Source: Nevskia soli DSM 19509
GTDB taxonomy: Bacteria > Pseudomonadota > Gammaproteobacteria > Nevskiales > Nevskiaceae
Assembly: GCF_000711955.1 (NCBI RefSeq)
Contig: NZ_JONR01000027.1
Coordinates: 1-64,000, forward strand
DNA length: 64,000 nt
Reading direction: 5' to 3'
This document shows positions 48,953-56,804 of the stretch, in pieces (the first letter of the stretch is position 1; each line of letters begins with the position of its first letter). The position numbers were made by a program, and so were the translations under genes. The notes beneath the pieces were generated by a model. The model saw only the letters and a list, made by a program, of their open reading frames with translations, did no database searches and had not been told where the DNA came from.

Positions 48953-49554
48953 TGGGCGAGCTGCGCACCGAATTGCTGCGCGGCGAGGAAATCGCCCGGC
49001 ATGTCGATGCCGTGGCCGATCTGCGCATCACGGTATTCCGCGACTGGCCCTACCTTTACGAAGGCACGCGCGAGTACGAGGCCCGCTACCTCGACGTCTA
49101 CCTGCGCAGCCCGCGCAGCCTGGCCATCCTGGTATGGGACGGGGACGCCTGCATCGGCGCTTCCACGGTGTTGCCGCTGGCGGATGCCGGCGCCGAGGCG
49201 CAGCAGCCGTTCCGCGACGGCGGTCAGGCGATCGAGACCATCGATTACTTCGGCGAGTCGGTGCTGCTCAAGTCGCACCGCGGCCGCGGGTTGGGCGTGA
49301 AGTTCTTCGACTTGCGTGAGCAGCATGCACGAGAGCATGGCCTTTCGATCTGCGCTTTCTGCTCGGTCAACCGCTCCGCCGACGATCCGCGCAAACCGGC
49401 CGGCTATATCGGCAACGACAGCTTCTGGACGCATCGCGGCTACCACAAGGAGCCCGGCATCGTCGCCAGTTTTTCCTGGCCGGACATCGGCGAGGTGGTT
49501 TCCACCACCAAGCCCATGACCTTCTGGATGCGTGACCTGGGAGCCGCCGCGTGA
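48952..49554 (+). CDS. GNAT-family N-acetyltransferase
   Basis: A 200-residue protein with the GNAT fold. The acetyl-CoA-binding motif A is ESVLLKSHRGRGLGVKFFDL near residue 105, followed by HGLSICAFCSVNRSADDPRK. The N-terminal half contains VADLRITVFRDWPYLYEGTR. It is translationally overlapped with the KSI-type gene before it and the nitrilase-family gene after it (GTGA). This suggests it acts on a compound handled by the nitrilase-type enzyme, but the substrate is unknown. Confidence 0.82.
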   Translation: MGELRTELLRGEEIARHVDAVADLRITVFRDWPYLYEGTREYEARYLDVYLRSPRSLAILVWDGDACIGASTVLPLADAGAEAQQPFRDGGQAIETIDYFGESVLLKSHRGRGLGVKFFDLREQHAREHGLSICAFCSVNRSADDPRKPAGYIGNDSFWTHRGYHKEPGIVASFSWPDIGEVVSTTKPMTFWMRDLGAAA

Positions 49555-50444
49555 GCGCCTTCCGCGCCGCCGTCGCGCAATACCCGGTGGGCCAGCCCGC
49601 CTCCTGGGCCGAGGTGGAAGCCACCCTGACGCGCTGGGTGGGCGAAGCCGTGGCGGAGGGTGCGCGGCTGCTGGTGTTTCCGGAATACGCCTCGATGGTG
49701 CTGCCGGCGCTGTTCGCGCCGGCGATGCAGAGCAACCTCGGCGCGCAGCTGCCCGCGCTACAGGAGTTGCGGGACGATTACCTGGACCTGCATCGCCACC
49801 TGGCGCGGCGGCATGGCGTGTACCTGCTGGCGGGCAGCTTTCCCTGGCAGGTCGACGACAGGCATTTCCACAACCGCGCCTGGCTCTGCGCGCCCAGCGG
49901 CGACGCCGGTTTCCAGGACAAGCGCGTGATGACGCGCTTCGAGCGGGAGCAATGGGGCATCAGCGCCGCCGAGGAGCTCAAGGTATTCGATACCGCGCTG
50001 GGACGCATCGGCGTGCAGATCTGCTACGATGCCGAGTTCCCCCTGCCCGCGCGTGCCCAGGCGGAGGCCGGCGCCGAACTGCTGCTGGTGCCTTCCTGCA
50101 CCGACACCGCCGCGGGCTATCACCGTGTGCGCGTGGCGGCGCAGGCGCGGGCGCTGGAAAACCAGTGCCATGTGCTGCTGTCGCCGTTGGTGGGTGAAGC
50201 GGCGTGGTCGCCGGCGGTGGATGTGAACGTTGGCGCCGCGGGCGTCTACGGGCCGCCGGACCGGGGCTTTCCGGACGACGGCGTGTTGGTGCAGGGGCAG
50301 CTGAACCAGCCGGGATGGATCTATGCCGAGATCGATCCGGCCAGGGTGGAACAGGTGCGGCAGCAGGGCCAGGTGTTCAATTTCCGCCACTGGCCGGAAC
50401 AGGGTTACACGTCCGCTTTGACGGTTTCGGTGGAGAAACTCTGA
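49551..50444 (+). CDS. carbon-nitrogen hydrolase, nitrilase superfamily
   Basis: A 297-residue amidase-like enzyme with the Glu-Lys-Cys triad: Glu in RLLVFPEYASMVLP, Lys in GFQDKRVMTRFERE and Cys in IGVQICYDAEFPLPAR. The GTG start at 49551 overlaps the GNAT stop. The Cys motif CYDAEFP is typical of the C-N hydrolase family that attacks non-peptide amide bonds (omega-amidase, carbamoylase and others). The substrate is unknown. Last gene of a tight three-gene unit, followed by a strong hairpin at 50489-50521. Confidence 0.85.
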   Translation: MSAFRAAVAQYPVGQPASWAEVEATLTRWVGEAVAEGARLLVFPEYASMVLPALFAPAMQSNLGAQLPALQELRDDYLDLHRHLARRHGVYLLAGSFPWQVDDRHFHNRAWLCAPSGDAGFQDKRVMTRFEREQWGISAAEELKVFDTALGRIGVQICYDAEFPLPARAQAEAGAELLLVPSCTDTAAGYHRVRVAAQARALENQCHVLLSPLVGEAAWSPAVDVNVGAAGVYGPPDRGFPDDGVLVQGQLNQPGWIYAEIDPARVEQVRQQGQVFNFRHWPEQGYTSALTVSVEKL

Positions 50445-50488
50445 AGCGAGATGCGGGGAACAAATCGCGACAAAATCCTCATGCGTGC

Positions 50489-50521
50489 CATGCGTGCCAA
50501 GGGTTTTTGTTGGCACGCATG
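50489..50521. terminator. 12-bp perfect hairpin after the nitrilase-family gene
   Basis: CATGCGTGCCAA (50489-50500), loop GGGTTTTTG, TTGGCACGCATG (50510-50521). The left arm is preceded by a direct copy of its ATGCGTGCC at 50480-50488. The element sits 45 bp beyond the plus-strand stop and 105 bp from the convergent flavoprotein stop, so it may end both transcripts. There is no flanking T run; the T tract is in the loop. Confidence 0.6.
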
Positions 50522-50625
50522 CGGCGAGCGCTTCGGTTTCCCGACACCAGTTTGAGTCCCCTGACGCCGGCCGGAATGAGGACGATGCACAGCATCCTCA
50601 TTCTTGATGGAGGCTGTTGCGGATG

Positions 50626-52236
50626 CTACCCGGCTGGAGAGTGCGCCCGTGCCACCGCTTCCGCGAGGCGGATGCCGTCAACGGCCGCCGACAGGATGCC
50701 GCCGGCGTATCCAGCGCCCTCGCCTCCCGGATACAGGCCCTTCACGTTGAGGCTCTGCAGATCGTCGCCGCGCGTGATGCGCACCGGCGAAGAGGTCCTG
50801 GTTTCGATGCCCGTCAGTACGGCTTCCGGCATGTCGAAGCCGCGGATCTGGCGGCCGAATGCGGGCAGTGCTTCGCGGATCGCCTCGATGGCGAAGAGCG
50901 GCAAGGCGCCGCCCAGGTCGCCGAGTTTCACGCCGGGCTTATACGAAGGGATGACGCCGCCCAACCCGGTGGAGGCGCGGCCCGCAAGGAAGTCGCCGAC
51001 GAGCTGACCCGGCGCTTCGTAGGTACTGCCGCCGAGCGCGAAGGCCTGCGATTCGAGTTGTTCCTGCAGCGCCAGGCCGGCCAGCGGGCCGTCCGGGTAG
51101 TCCACCTCGGGGGTGATGCCGACGACGATGCCGGCGTTGGCGTTGCGCTCGTTGCGCGAGTACTGGCTCATGCCGTTGGTCACCACGCGGTTGGATTCCG
51201 AGGTCGCGGCCACCACCGTGCCGCCCGGGCACATGCAGAAGCTGTAGACCGAGCGGCCGTTGGCGGCATGGTGCACCAGCTTGTAGTCGGCCGCGCCCAG
51301 CTTGGGATTCCCGGCAAAGCGGCCGTACCGCGCGCGGTCGATCAGGGACTGCGGATGCTCGATGCGGAAGCCCAGCGAGAAGGGCTTGGCTTCCATGTAG
51401 ACCGCGCGGCGGTGCAGCAGGCGGAAGGTGTCGCGGGCGCTGTGGCCGACGGCGAAGATGGCCTGGTCGCACTCGATCGTTTCTCCGCTCGCCAGGACCA
51501 CGCCGCGCAGAGTGCCGCCCTCGATCAGCACGTCGGTGACGCGCTGATCGAAACGGATCTCGCCGCCCAGGCGTTCGATCTCGCGGCGCATCTTCTCGAC
51601 CATGCTGGCCAGGCGGAAGGTGCCGATGTGCGGCCGGGCGGCATAGAGAATCTCCGGCGGCGCGCCCGCCTTGACGAATTCCTGCAGCACCTTGCGCCCG
51701 AGATAGCGCGGGTCCTTGATCTGGGTGTAGAGCTTGCCGTCGGAGAAGGTGCCGGCGCCGCCTTCGCCGAACTGCACGTTGGACTCGGGATGGAGCACGC
51801 CGCGCCGCCACAGGTCCCAGGTGTCCTTGGTGCGCTCGCGCACGGCCTTGCCGCGCTCCAGCACGATGGGGCGGAAGCCCATCTGCGCCAGCACCAGGCA
51901 GGCGAAGATGCCGCAGGGACCGAATCCCACCACCAGGGGCCGCCGCGTCCCGGCCGGCGGCGCGGCGGTGACGAAGCGATACTCCATGTCCGGCGTCGGG
52001 CTGACGTTGCGGTCGCCGCGCAGACGCGCCAGGGTCACGGCCTCGTCCGCCACATCCACATCCACGATGTAGACGAACTGCAGGCCGAGCCGCTTCTGGC
52101 GCGCGTCGTGGCTGCGCTTGAACACGGTGAAGGACTTCAGTTCGCCTTCGCGCAGCTTCAGACGCCGGGCGATGGCCGGCGCGAGCGCGTCGTCGGCGTG
52201 GTCGATCGGCAGGTTCAGTTCGGTGAGTCGGAGCAT
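50626..52236 (-). CDS. FAD-dependent oxidoreductase (COG2509-like)
   Basis: A 536-residue flavoprotein. An N-terminal region of about 95 residues (MLRLTELNLPIDHADDALAP) precedes the dinucleotide-binding fold, PLVVGFGPCGIFACLVLAQM with VLERGKAVRERTKDTW. It continues with the family segment NVQFGEGGAGTFSDGKLYTQ, and near the end GLYPGGEGAGYAGGILSAAVDG. The GXGPXG and C-terminal FAD contacts are intact. Function of this family is not established, to my knowledge. It is single-gene by position, with a long dyad directly upstream of its start at 52236. Confidence 0.85.
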   Translation of the reverse strand: MLRLTELNLPIDHADDALAPAIARRLKLREGELKSFTVFKRSHDARQKRLGLQFVYIVDVDVADEAVTLARLRGDRNVSPTPDMEYRFVTAAPPAGTRRPLVVGFGPCGIFACLVLAQMGFRPIVLERGKAVRERTKDTWDLWRRGVLHPESNVQFGEGGAGTFSDGKLYTQIKDPRYLGRKVLQEFVKAGAPPEILYAARPHIGTFRLASMVEKMRREIERLGGEIRFDQRVTDVLIEGGTLRGVVLASGETIECDQAIFAVGHSARDTFRLLHRRAVYMEAKPFSLGFRIEHPQSLIDRARYGRFAGNPKLGAADYKLVHHAANGRSVYSFCMCPGGTVVAATSESNRVVTNGMSQYSRNERNANAGIVVGITPEVDYPDGPLAGLALQEQLESQAFALGGSTYEAPGQLVGDFLAGRASTGLGGVIPSYKPGVKLGDLGGALPLFAIEAIREALPAFGRQIRGFDMPEAVLTGIETRTSSPVRITRGDDLQSLNVKGLYPGGEGAGYAGGILSAAVDGIRLAEAVARAHSPAG

Positions 52237-52247
52237 TGCTGGTGAAA

Positions 52248-52289
52248 CAGGGCGTGATATCCGCCTATTATGATCGGATTCACGCCCTG
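52248..52289. promoter_or_regulatory. long inverted repeat directly upstream of the flavoprotein gene
   Basis: CAGGGCGTG (52248-52256) pairs with CACGCCCTG (52281-52289), and the inner arms ATCCG (52259-52263) and CGGAT (52275-52279) extend it to 14 paired bases around an AT-rich loop. It begins 12 bp from the flavoprotein ATG, so it could be a leader structure or an operator. No gene is seen in the rest of 52290-52456. Confidence 0.5.
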
Positions 52290-52456
52290 GGACTTCACCA
52301 TTGGCGGGCGCAGCCGCGAGGTCGGCCAGGCTTGCACCGCCGGATAAAGCCGGCGGCGGCGGGGATTCAAGCGGGTGGCGACCAGGGGAACTGCAGCCGC
52401 GCCCCGATCAGTCGGCTTTTCCGAGCTTCAGGCACGCGGGGGATGGCGGCTTCCGG

Positions 52457-52636
52457 CTACTCTCCGCGCAGGTGGCAGGCGCAGCCATCGCCGTGGCGGT
52501 GTTCGGGCTCCGGCACGTCTTCCGATTGGTCCTTGGCCGCGGGCTCGTCGCGGCCGGGGCGCTGACCGAGCGCTGCGGCTTCCATGCGCAGCAACAGGTA
52601 GGCGTCGCGTTGCGCGCGGGCGTAGGCGAAGCCCAT
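52457..52636 (-). CDS. 59-residue protein coupled to metE
   Basis: The ATG (52634-52636) shares bases with the metE stop in the form TGATG, which suggests translational coupling. The product begins MGFAYARAQRDAYLLLRMEA, then a charged region, and ends with a His/Cys-rich tail (EPEHRHGDGCACHLRGE) that could bind metal. I do not recognise a family. The overlap with metE, which encodes a zinc enzyme with an oxidation-sensitive active site, makes an accessory role conceivable. It could also be an untranslated incidental frame. Confidence 0.45.
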   Translation of the reverse strand: MGFAYARAQRDAYLLLRMEAAALGQRPGRDEPAAKDQSEDVPEPEHRHGDGCACHLRGE

Positions 52637-54900
52637 CAGTTCAACCCCGCGCGGGCTTCGCGCGCCGTTGCCACCATCACGCGCAGCGCGGCTTCGGTTT
52701 CCGGCCAGGCGCGGGTCTTGAGGCCGCAGTCCGGGTTCACCCACAGGCGCTCGGCGGGCACCACCGCCAGCGCGCGGTCGAGCAGGGTCTTCATCTCGCC
52801 GGGCGCGGGCACGCGGGGCGAGTGGATGTCGTAGAGACCGGGGCCGATGTCGTTCGGGTATTTGAACTCGGCGAAGGCGTCCAGCAGTTTCATGCGCGCG
52901 CGCGAGGTCTCGATGGTGATGACGTCCGCATCCATCGCCGCGATCGAGGGCAGGATGTCGTTGAACTCCGAGTAGCACATGTGGGTGTGGATCTGGGTGT
53001 CCGGCCGCACGCCGGAAGCGGTGATGCGGAAGGCCCGCACGGCCCAGTCCAGGTAGACCGGCCATTCGGCCTTCTTCAGCGGCAGGCCTTCGCGGATCGC
53101 CGGCTCGTCGATCTGGATCACCTTGATGCCCGCGGCTTCGAGGTCGCAGACCTCGTCGCGCAGGGCCAGGGCCAGCTGCAGGGCGACGTCCTTGCGTGGC
53201 AGGTCGTCGCGCACGAAGCTCCAGAACAGCATGGTGATGGGGCCGCTGAGCATGCCCTTCATCGGCTTGGCGGTGAGGCTCTGGGCGTAGCGCGACCATT
53301 CCACGGTCATGGCCCTGGGGCGCGAGACGTCGCCGTAGATGACCGGCGGTTTGACGCAGCGCGAGCCATAGCTCTGCACCCAGCCGTTCCGGGTGAAGGC
53401 GTAGCCGTCCATCTGCTCGCCGAAGTACTCGACCATATCGTTGCGCTCGGCTTCGCCGTGCACCAACACGTCGATGCCGAGTTCTTCCTGCTTGTTCACG
53501 GCCAGCCGGATCTCCGCCTGCATGGCCTTGACGTAGTCGGCATCGGAGAGCTTGCCGGCCTTGTGGGCGGCGCGCGCGGCGCGGATCTCCGCGGTTTGCG
53601 GGAAGGAGCCGATGGTGGTGGTCGGCAGCCTGGGCAGCTTGAGCAGGGCCTGCTGCTCGACGATGCGCTGCGCGAACGGCGTACCGCGATCGGCGTCGGC
53701 CGCCTGCAGCGCGGCGACGCGGGCGCGCACTTCGGCGCGCCGGGTGCTGGGGGCGCCGCGTCGATCCTCGATCGCCTGGGCGCTGGCCTGCAGTTCCTGC
53801 CACACCGCGGCTTCGCCATCATTCAGCGCCCGCTTGAGCAGGGCCAGCTCGTCCAGCTTCTGGTTGGCGAAGGCCATCCAGCTCTTCACGCGCGGATCCA
53901 GCTTGCTCTCCAGCGCGAGGTCGTGCGGCACGTGCAGCAGCGAGCAGGAGGCGGAAATCCACAGCCGCTCGCCGAGCGCAACCTGCGCCTGGTGCACATC
54001 GGCCAGCGCCTTCGCGAGATCGGCGCGCCAGAGGTTGCGGCCGTCGATCAGGCCGAGGGACAGCACCTTGTCTTCAGGCCAGCTTTCGAGGAAAGAACCA
54101 AGCTGATGCGGCGCGCGCACCAGGTCCAGGTGCAGGCCGGCAACCGGCAGTTGCTTCAGCCAGCCGGCATGCTGGCCGACGTCGCCGAAGTAGGTGGCCA
54201 GCAGGATCTTCGGGCCGGCACTGGCCAGTTCGCTGTAGACGCCGGGATAGGCGTCCAGCCATTCCGCCGGCAGGTCGAGCGAGAGGATCGGCTCGTCGAT
54301 CTGCACCCACTCCACGCCGAGTGCCTTGAGTTCACCGAGCAGCACCCAGTAGACGTTCAGCAGCAGGCCCAGCAGCTTGAGCTTGTCGAAGCCCGGTTCC
54401 GCGGCGGATAGCCACAGCCAGGTCAGCGGCCCCGGCAGCACCACCTTCACCGCATGGCCGAGGGCCTGCGCTTCGCGGATCTCCGGCAGCAGCCAGTCGC
54501 GGTTGAGCTTGAACCGGCTGTCGGCGCCGACTTCGGGGACCAGGTAGTGGTAGTTGGTATCGAACCACTTTTTCATCGCCAGCGCCGGCTGCTGCGGCGT
54601 GCCGCGCGCCATGGCGAAATAGCCGGCCAGGTCCACGGAGCCTTGCAGGCCGAAACGCTTCGGCGCGGCCGAGACCAGGGCGGTGACGTTATGCAGATGA
54701 TCGTAGTAGGCGAAGTCGCCGACGGTGACGTAGTCCAGGCCGGCCTGCTTCTGCAGCGCCCAATGGCGCTGGCGCAGTTCGCGCGCGACGTCCTGCAGTT
54801 CGGCCTGCGACTGCGCGCCCTTCCAGTGCGCTTCCACGGCGGTCTTGAGTTCGCGGCGGGCGCCGATGCGGGGGAAACCGAGGATGTGTGCGACGGGCAT
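52636..54900 (-). CDS. metE: cobalamin-independent methionine synthase
   Basis: A 754-residue enzyme transferring the methyl group of methyltetrahydrofolate-triglutamate to homocysteine. The N-terminal domain begins HILGFPRIGARRELKTAVE. The C-terminal catalytic domain has the zinc ligands in THMCYSEFNDILP (His-Cys), the conserved Glu region (VHGEAERNDMVEYFGE) and the last Cys in WVNPDCGLKTRAWPE. ATG 54900 gives the normal start; an in-frame extension of 22 codons is not conserved-looking. No cobalamin riboswitch fits in the 95-bp spacer. It is divergent from metR, which should activate it. Confidence 0.96.
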   Translation of the reverse strand: MPVAHILGFPRIGARRELKTAVEAHWKGAQSQAELQDVARELRQRHWALQKQAGLDYVTVGDFAYYDHLHNVTALVSAAPKRFGLQGSVDLAGYFAMARGTPQQPALAMKKWFDTNYHYLVPEVGADSRFKLNRDWLLPEIREAQALGHAVKVVLPGPLTWLWLSAAEPGFDKLKLLGLLLNVYWVLLGELKALGVEWVQIDEPILSLDLPAEWLDAYPGVYSELASAGPKILLATYFGDVGQHAGWLKQLPVAGLHLDLVRAPHQLGSFLESWPEDKVLSLGLIDGRNLWRADLAKALADVHQAQVALGERLWISASCSLLHVPHDLALESKLDPRVKSWMAFANQKLDELALLKRALNDGEAAVWQELQASAQAIEDRRGAPSTRRAEVRARVAALQAADADRGTPFAQRIVEQQALLKLPRLPTTTIGSFPQTAEIRAARAAHKAGKLSDADYVKAMQAEIRLAVNKQEELGIDVLVHGEAERNDMVEYFGEQMDGYAFTRNGWVQSYGSRCVKPPVIYGDVSRPRAMTVEWSRYAQSLTAKPMKGMLSGPITMLFWSFVRDDLPRKDVALQLALALRDEVCDLEAAGIKVIQIDEPAIREGLPLKKAEWPVYLDWAVRAFRITASGVRPDTQIHTHMCYSEFNDILPSIAAMDADVITIETSRARMKLLDAFAEFKYPNDIGPGLYDIHSPRVPAPGEMKTLLDRALAVVPAERLWVNPDCGLKTRAWPETEAALRVMVATAREARAGLN

Positions 54901-54983
54901 GGGATGTAGGGGGCAGTCGTATCGGGGGCCCATACTGGTACACTGAGCAGGCTGATTCAATCTCATTTATTTTGATGTTTTCG

Positions 54984-54996
54984 TGAATTTAGCTCA
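54984..54996. promoter_or_regulatory. probable MetR binding site
   Basis: TGAATTTAGCTCA matches the MetR consensus TGAA-N5-TTCA with one mismatch. It lies at the end of the 95-bp spacer between divergent metE and metR, overlapping the metR start. A second, weaker element (TGATTCAATCTCA) is at 54951-54963. Confidence 0.55.
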
Positions 54997-55895
54997 TGCC
55001 CCAATCTCCCCTCGAAATCCGGCACCTGCAGACGCTGCTTGCGCTGGCCGAAGGCGGCACCCTGGCGAAGGCCGCCGACCGGCTGTTCGTGACGCAGTCC
55101 GCGCTCTCCCATCAGCTGAAGTTGCTCGAAAGGCACTACGGCGTGTCCCTGTTCGAGCGCAACACCAAGCCCCTGCGCTTCACGCAGGGTGGAACCCGCT
55201 TGCTCAATCTGGCGCGCGAAGTGCTGACCATGACCGCCGATGCCGAGCGGGAGATCGCGCAATGGGTCTCCGGCCGTACCGGCGAGTTGCGGGTGGCGGT
55301 GGAGTGCCACACCTGTTTCGACTGGCTGATGCCGGCGATGGATGAGTTCCGCGAACACTGGCCCGAGGTGGAGCTGGACCTGATCAGCGGCTTCCACACC
55401 GAAGCCATCGCGCTGGTCGAGCAGGGGCTGGCCGATTTCGCCGTGATCCACGACAAGCCGCCGCGGCGCGCGGGCATCGCCACCGAGCATCTGTTCAGCT
55501 ACGAGACGCTGGCGATCATGAGTCCGAAGCATCGCTATACGGAAAAAGCGTATCTGCAGCCCAAGGACTTCGTCTCGGAAGTCCTCATCAGCTATCCCGT
55601 CGACGACGAGATGCTGGACGTGGTGCGGCATTTCCTCGCCCCCAAGGGCATCAGGCCGAAGCGGCGCAACGCCGAGTTGACGGTGGCGATCCTCCAGCTT
55701 GTCGCCAGCGGGCGCGGCATTGCCGCGCTGCCGGAATGGAGCGTGAAGCCCTATCTGGACCGCGGCTACGTGGTCGGCAAACCGCTGGGCGCCAAAGGCT
55801 TGCGGTGCGAGCTGCATGCGGCGATTCCCGAAAGCCTGGCCGCCAAGCCGTTCATGCGGGATTTCGTGGAGAAGGTGCGGGAAGTTTCGCTGTAG
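54996..55895 (+). CDS. metR: LysR-type regulator MetR
   Basis: A 299-residue LysR-type activator of methionine biosynthesis that uses homocysteine as co-effector. The DNA-binding domain starts IRHLQTLLALAEGGTLAKAA and LFVTQSALSHQLKLLERHYG. The effector domain has the MetR pattern VECHTCFDWLMPAMDEFREH and VASGRGIAALPEWSVKPYLD. ATG 54996 is used. The orientation, divergent from metE with a MetR-type site between, is the standard metR-metE layout. Confidence 0.94.
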   Translation: MPQSPLEIRHLQTLLALAEGGTLAKAADRLFVTQSALSHQLKLLERHYGVSLFERNTKPLRFTQGGTRLLNLAREVLTMTADAEREIAQWVSGRTGELRVAVECHTCFDWLMPAMDEFREHWPEVELDLISGFHTEAIALVEQGLADFAVIHDKPPRRAGIATEHLFSYETLAIMSPKHRYTEKAYLQPKDFVSEVLISYPVDDEMLDVVRHFLAPKGIRPKRRNAELTVAILQLVASGRGIAALPEWSVKPYLDRGYVVGKPLGAKGLRCELHAAIPESLAAKPFMRDFVEKVREVSL

Positions 55896-55968
55896 AGCGC
55901 CGCCTGCGGATCTCCTTCGGGAACCCGGACGCAAGGTCACAGAACGTTAATGCAGCGCGACTAGAATC

Positions 55969-55986
55969 CGCCTGGGGGCGTTTTTT
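55969..55986 (+). terminator. weak intrinsic terminator after metR
   Basis: CGCC (55969-55972), loop TGGG, GGCG (55977-55980), followed directly by TTTTTT (55981-55986). The stem is only four base pairs, but the T run is uninterrupted and it is 74 bp past the metR stop. Confidence 0.45.
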
Positions 55987-55996
55987 AGTTGGCCGC

Positions 55997-56012
55997 TGGC
56001 ACGCATTTAGCG
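55997..56012 (+). promoter_or_regulatory. sigma-54 promoter match before the YkgJ-like gene
   Basis: TGGCACGCATTTAGCG has a perfect -24 element (TGGCACG) and exact GG-N10-GC spacing, with TAGC in place of TTGC at -12. It lies 61 bp upstream of the start at 56073. No TGT-N12-ACA dyad was seen at the usual distance, so a different activator would be needed. Confidence 0.5.
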
Positions 56013-56072
56013 AATCAAGCCAGCAGTCGATCGGCATTCCTCGGCATTCAAAAAACCACCAGCAAACAACAC

Positions 56073-56600
56073 ATGCAGCCCCAGACCAGTGTTTCGCTCA
56101 AGAACACCGAATTTCCCGAAACAGCCGCACTGAAGAGATACCTCGTTCGCGCAGGGACCCTGACGCTGATCGGCTGCATGTATCTGGTCCTGCCGCTATC
56201 GCCTTTACTTGCCAGCGTGGTCTTCTTCCGCAGGAAGTACGTTGTGCACTATTGGGGCACGCTCAAGAAGATGCTGATTCACATACAGGCCCTGAGCGAA
56301 GGGCCGGTGCATCACTATCTCCAGGATGTCGTCGGACGGCAGACCAGCGTACCCGCCGAAATCCGCGGCTCCTGCACCCAGTGCGGCAACTGCTGCCTGG
56401 ACAAGCGCTGCGTCTTCCTGGAAAAGACCGCCGACGACAAGTACCTGTGCGGCATCTACCACTCGCCCCTGCGGCGTTTCTCCAACTGCGGCTCGTTTCC
56501 GCTGAGCGCCCACGATATCGAGCGATATGACTGTCCCGGCTACGAGGTGGTGCGGGAAGTGCCGATACACTGGGTTCCCCGGCCAGTCGCTGCCGAGTAA
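56073..56600 (+). CDS. membrane-anchored YkgJ-like cysteine-cluster protein
   Basis: A 175-residue protein with one N-terminal transmembrane segment (TLTLIGCMYLVLPLSPLLAS) and a cytosolic cysteine cluster RGSCTQCGNCCLDKRC with further Cys in KYLCGIYHSPLRRFSNCGSF and YDCPGYEV. This pattern is the YkgJ/CxxCxxCC family, thought to bind zinc or an iron-sulphur cluster. ATG 56073 has no strong ribosome site; a TTG at 55989 would extend it over the promoter match. Function unknown. The neighbours metR and a lipoprotein gene give no clear clue. Confidence 0.75.
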   Translation: MQPQTSVSLKNTEFPETAALKRYLVRAGTLTLIGCMYLVLPLSPLLASVVFFRRKYVVHYWGTLKKMLIHIQALSEGPVHHYLQDVVGRQTSVPAEIRGSCTQCGNCCLDKRCVFLEKTADDKYLCGIYHSPLRRFSNCGSFPLSAHDIERYDCPGYEVVREVPIHWVPRPVAAE

Positions 56601-56804
56601 GCTTCCGTTGTTGACGGCCGCTGCCGCTCACCCGGCTGCCCTGCAAATTTGCGATTGACCGGCGTCTGGGCATCGCTGCTCGCGCATCACCATCTCCACG
56701 GCCTCCGACACCGCCGTCGAATCAATGGCCTTTGCGCCCAACTACAACAACCTTACAGCTCAAGGTCTCCCTCACTGCGAGATAGTACGCGCCAATCGAT
56801 CAAT

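Noticed and set aside
54901..54995. Cobalamin riboswitch before metE
   Set aside because: The spacer to metR is only 95 bp, too short for the roughly 200-nt structure, and no B12-box-like sequence is visible.
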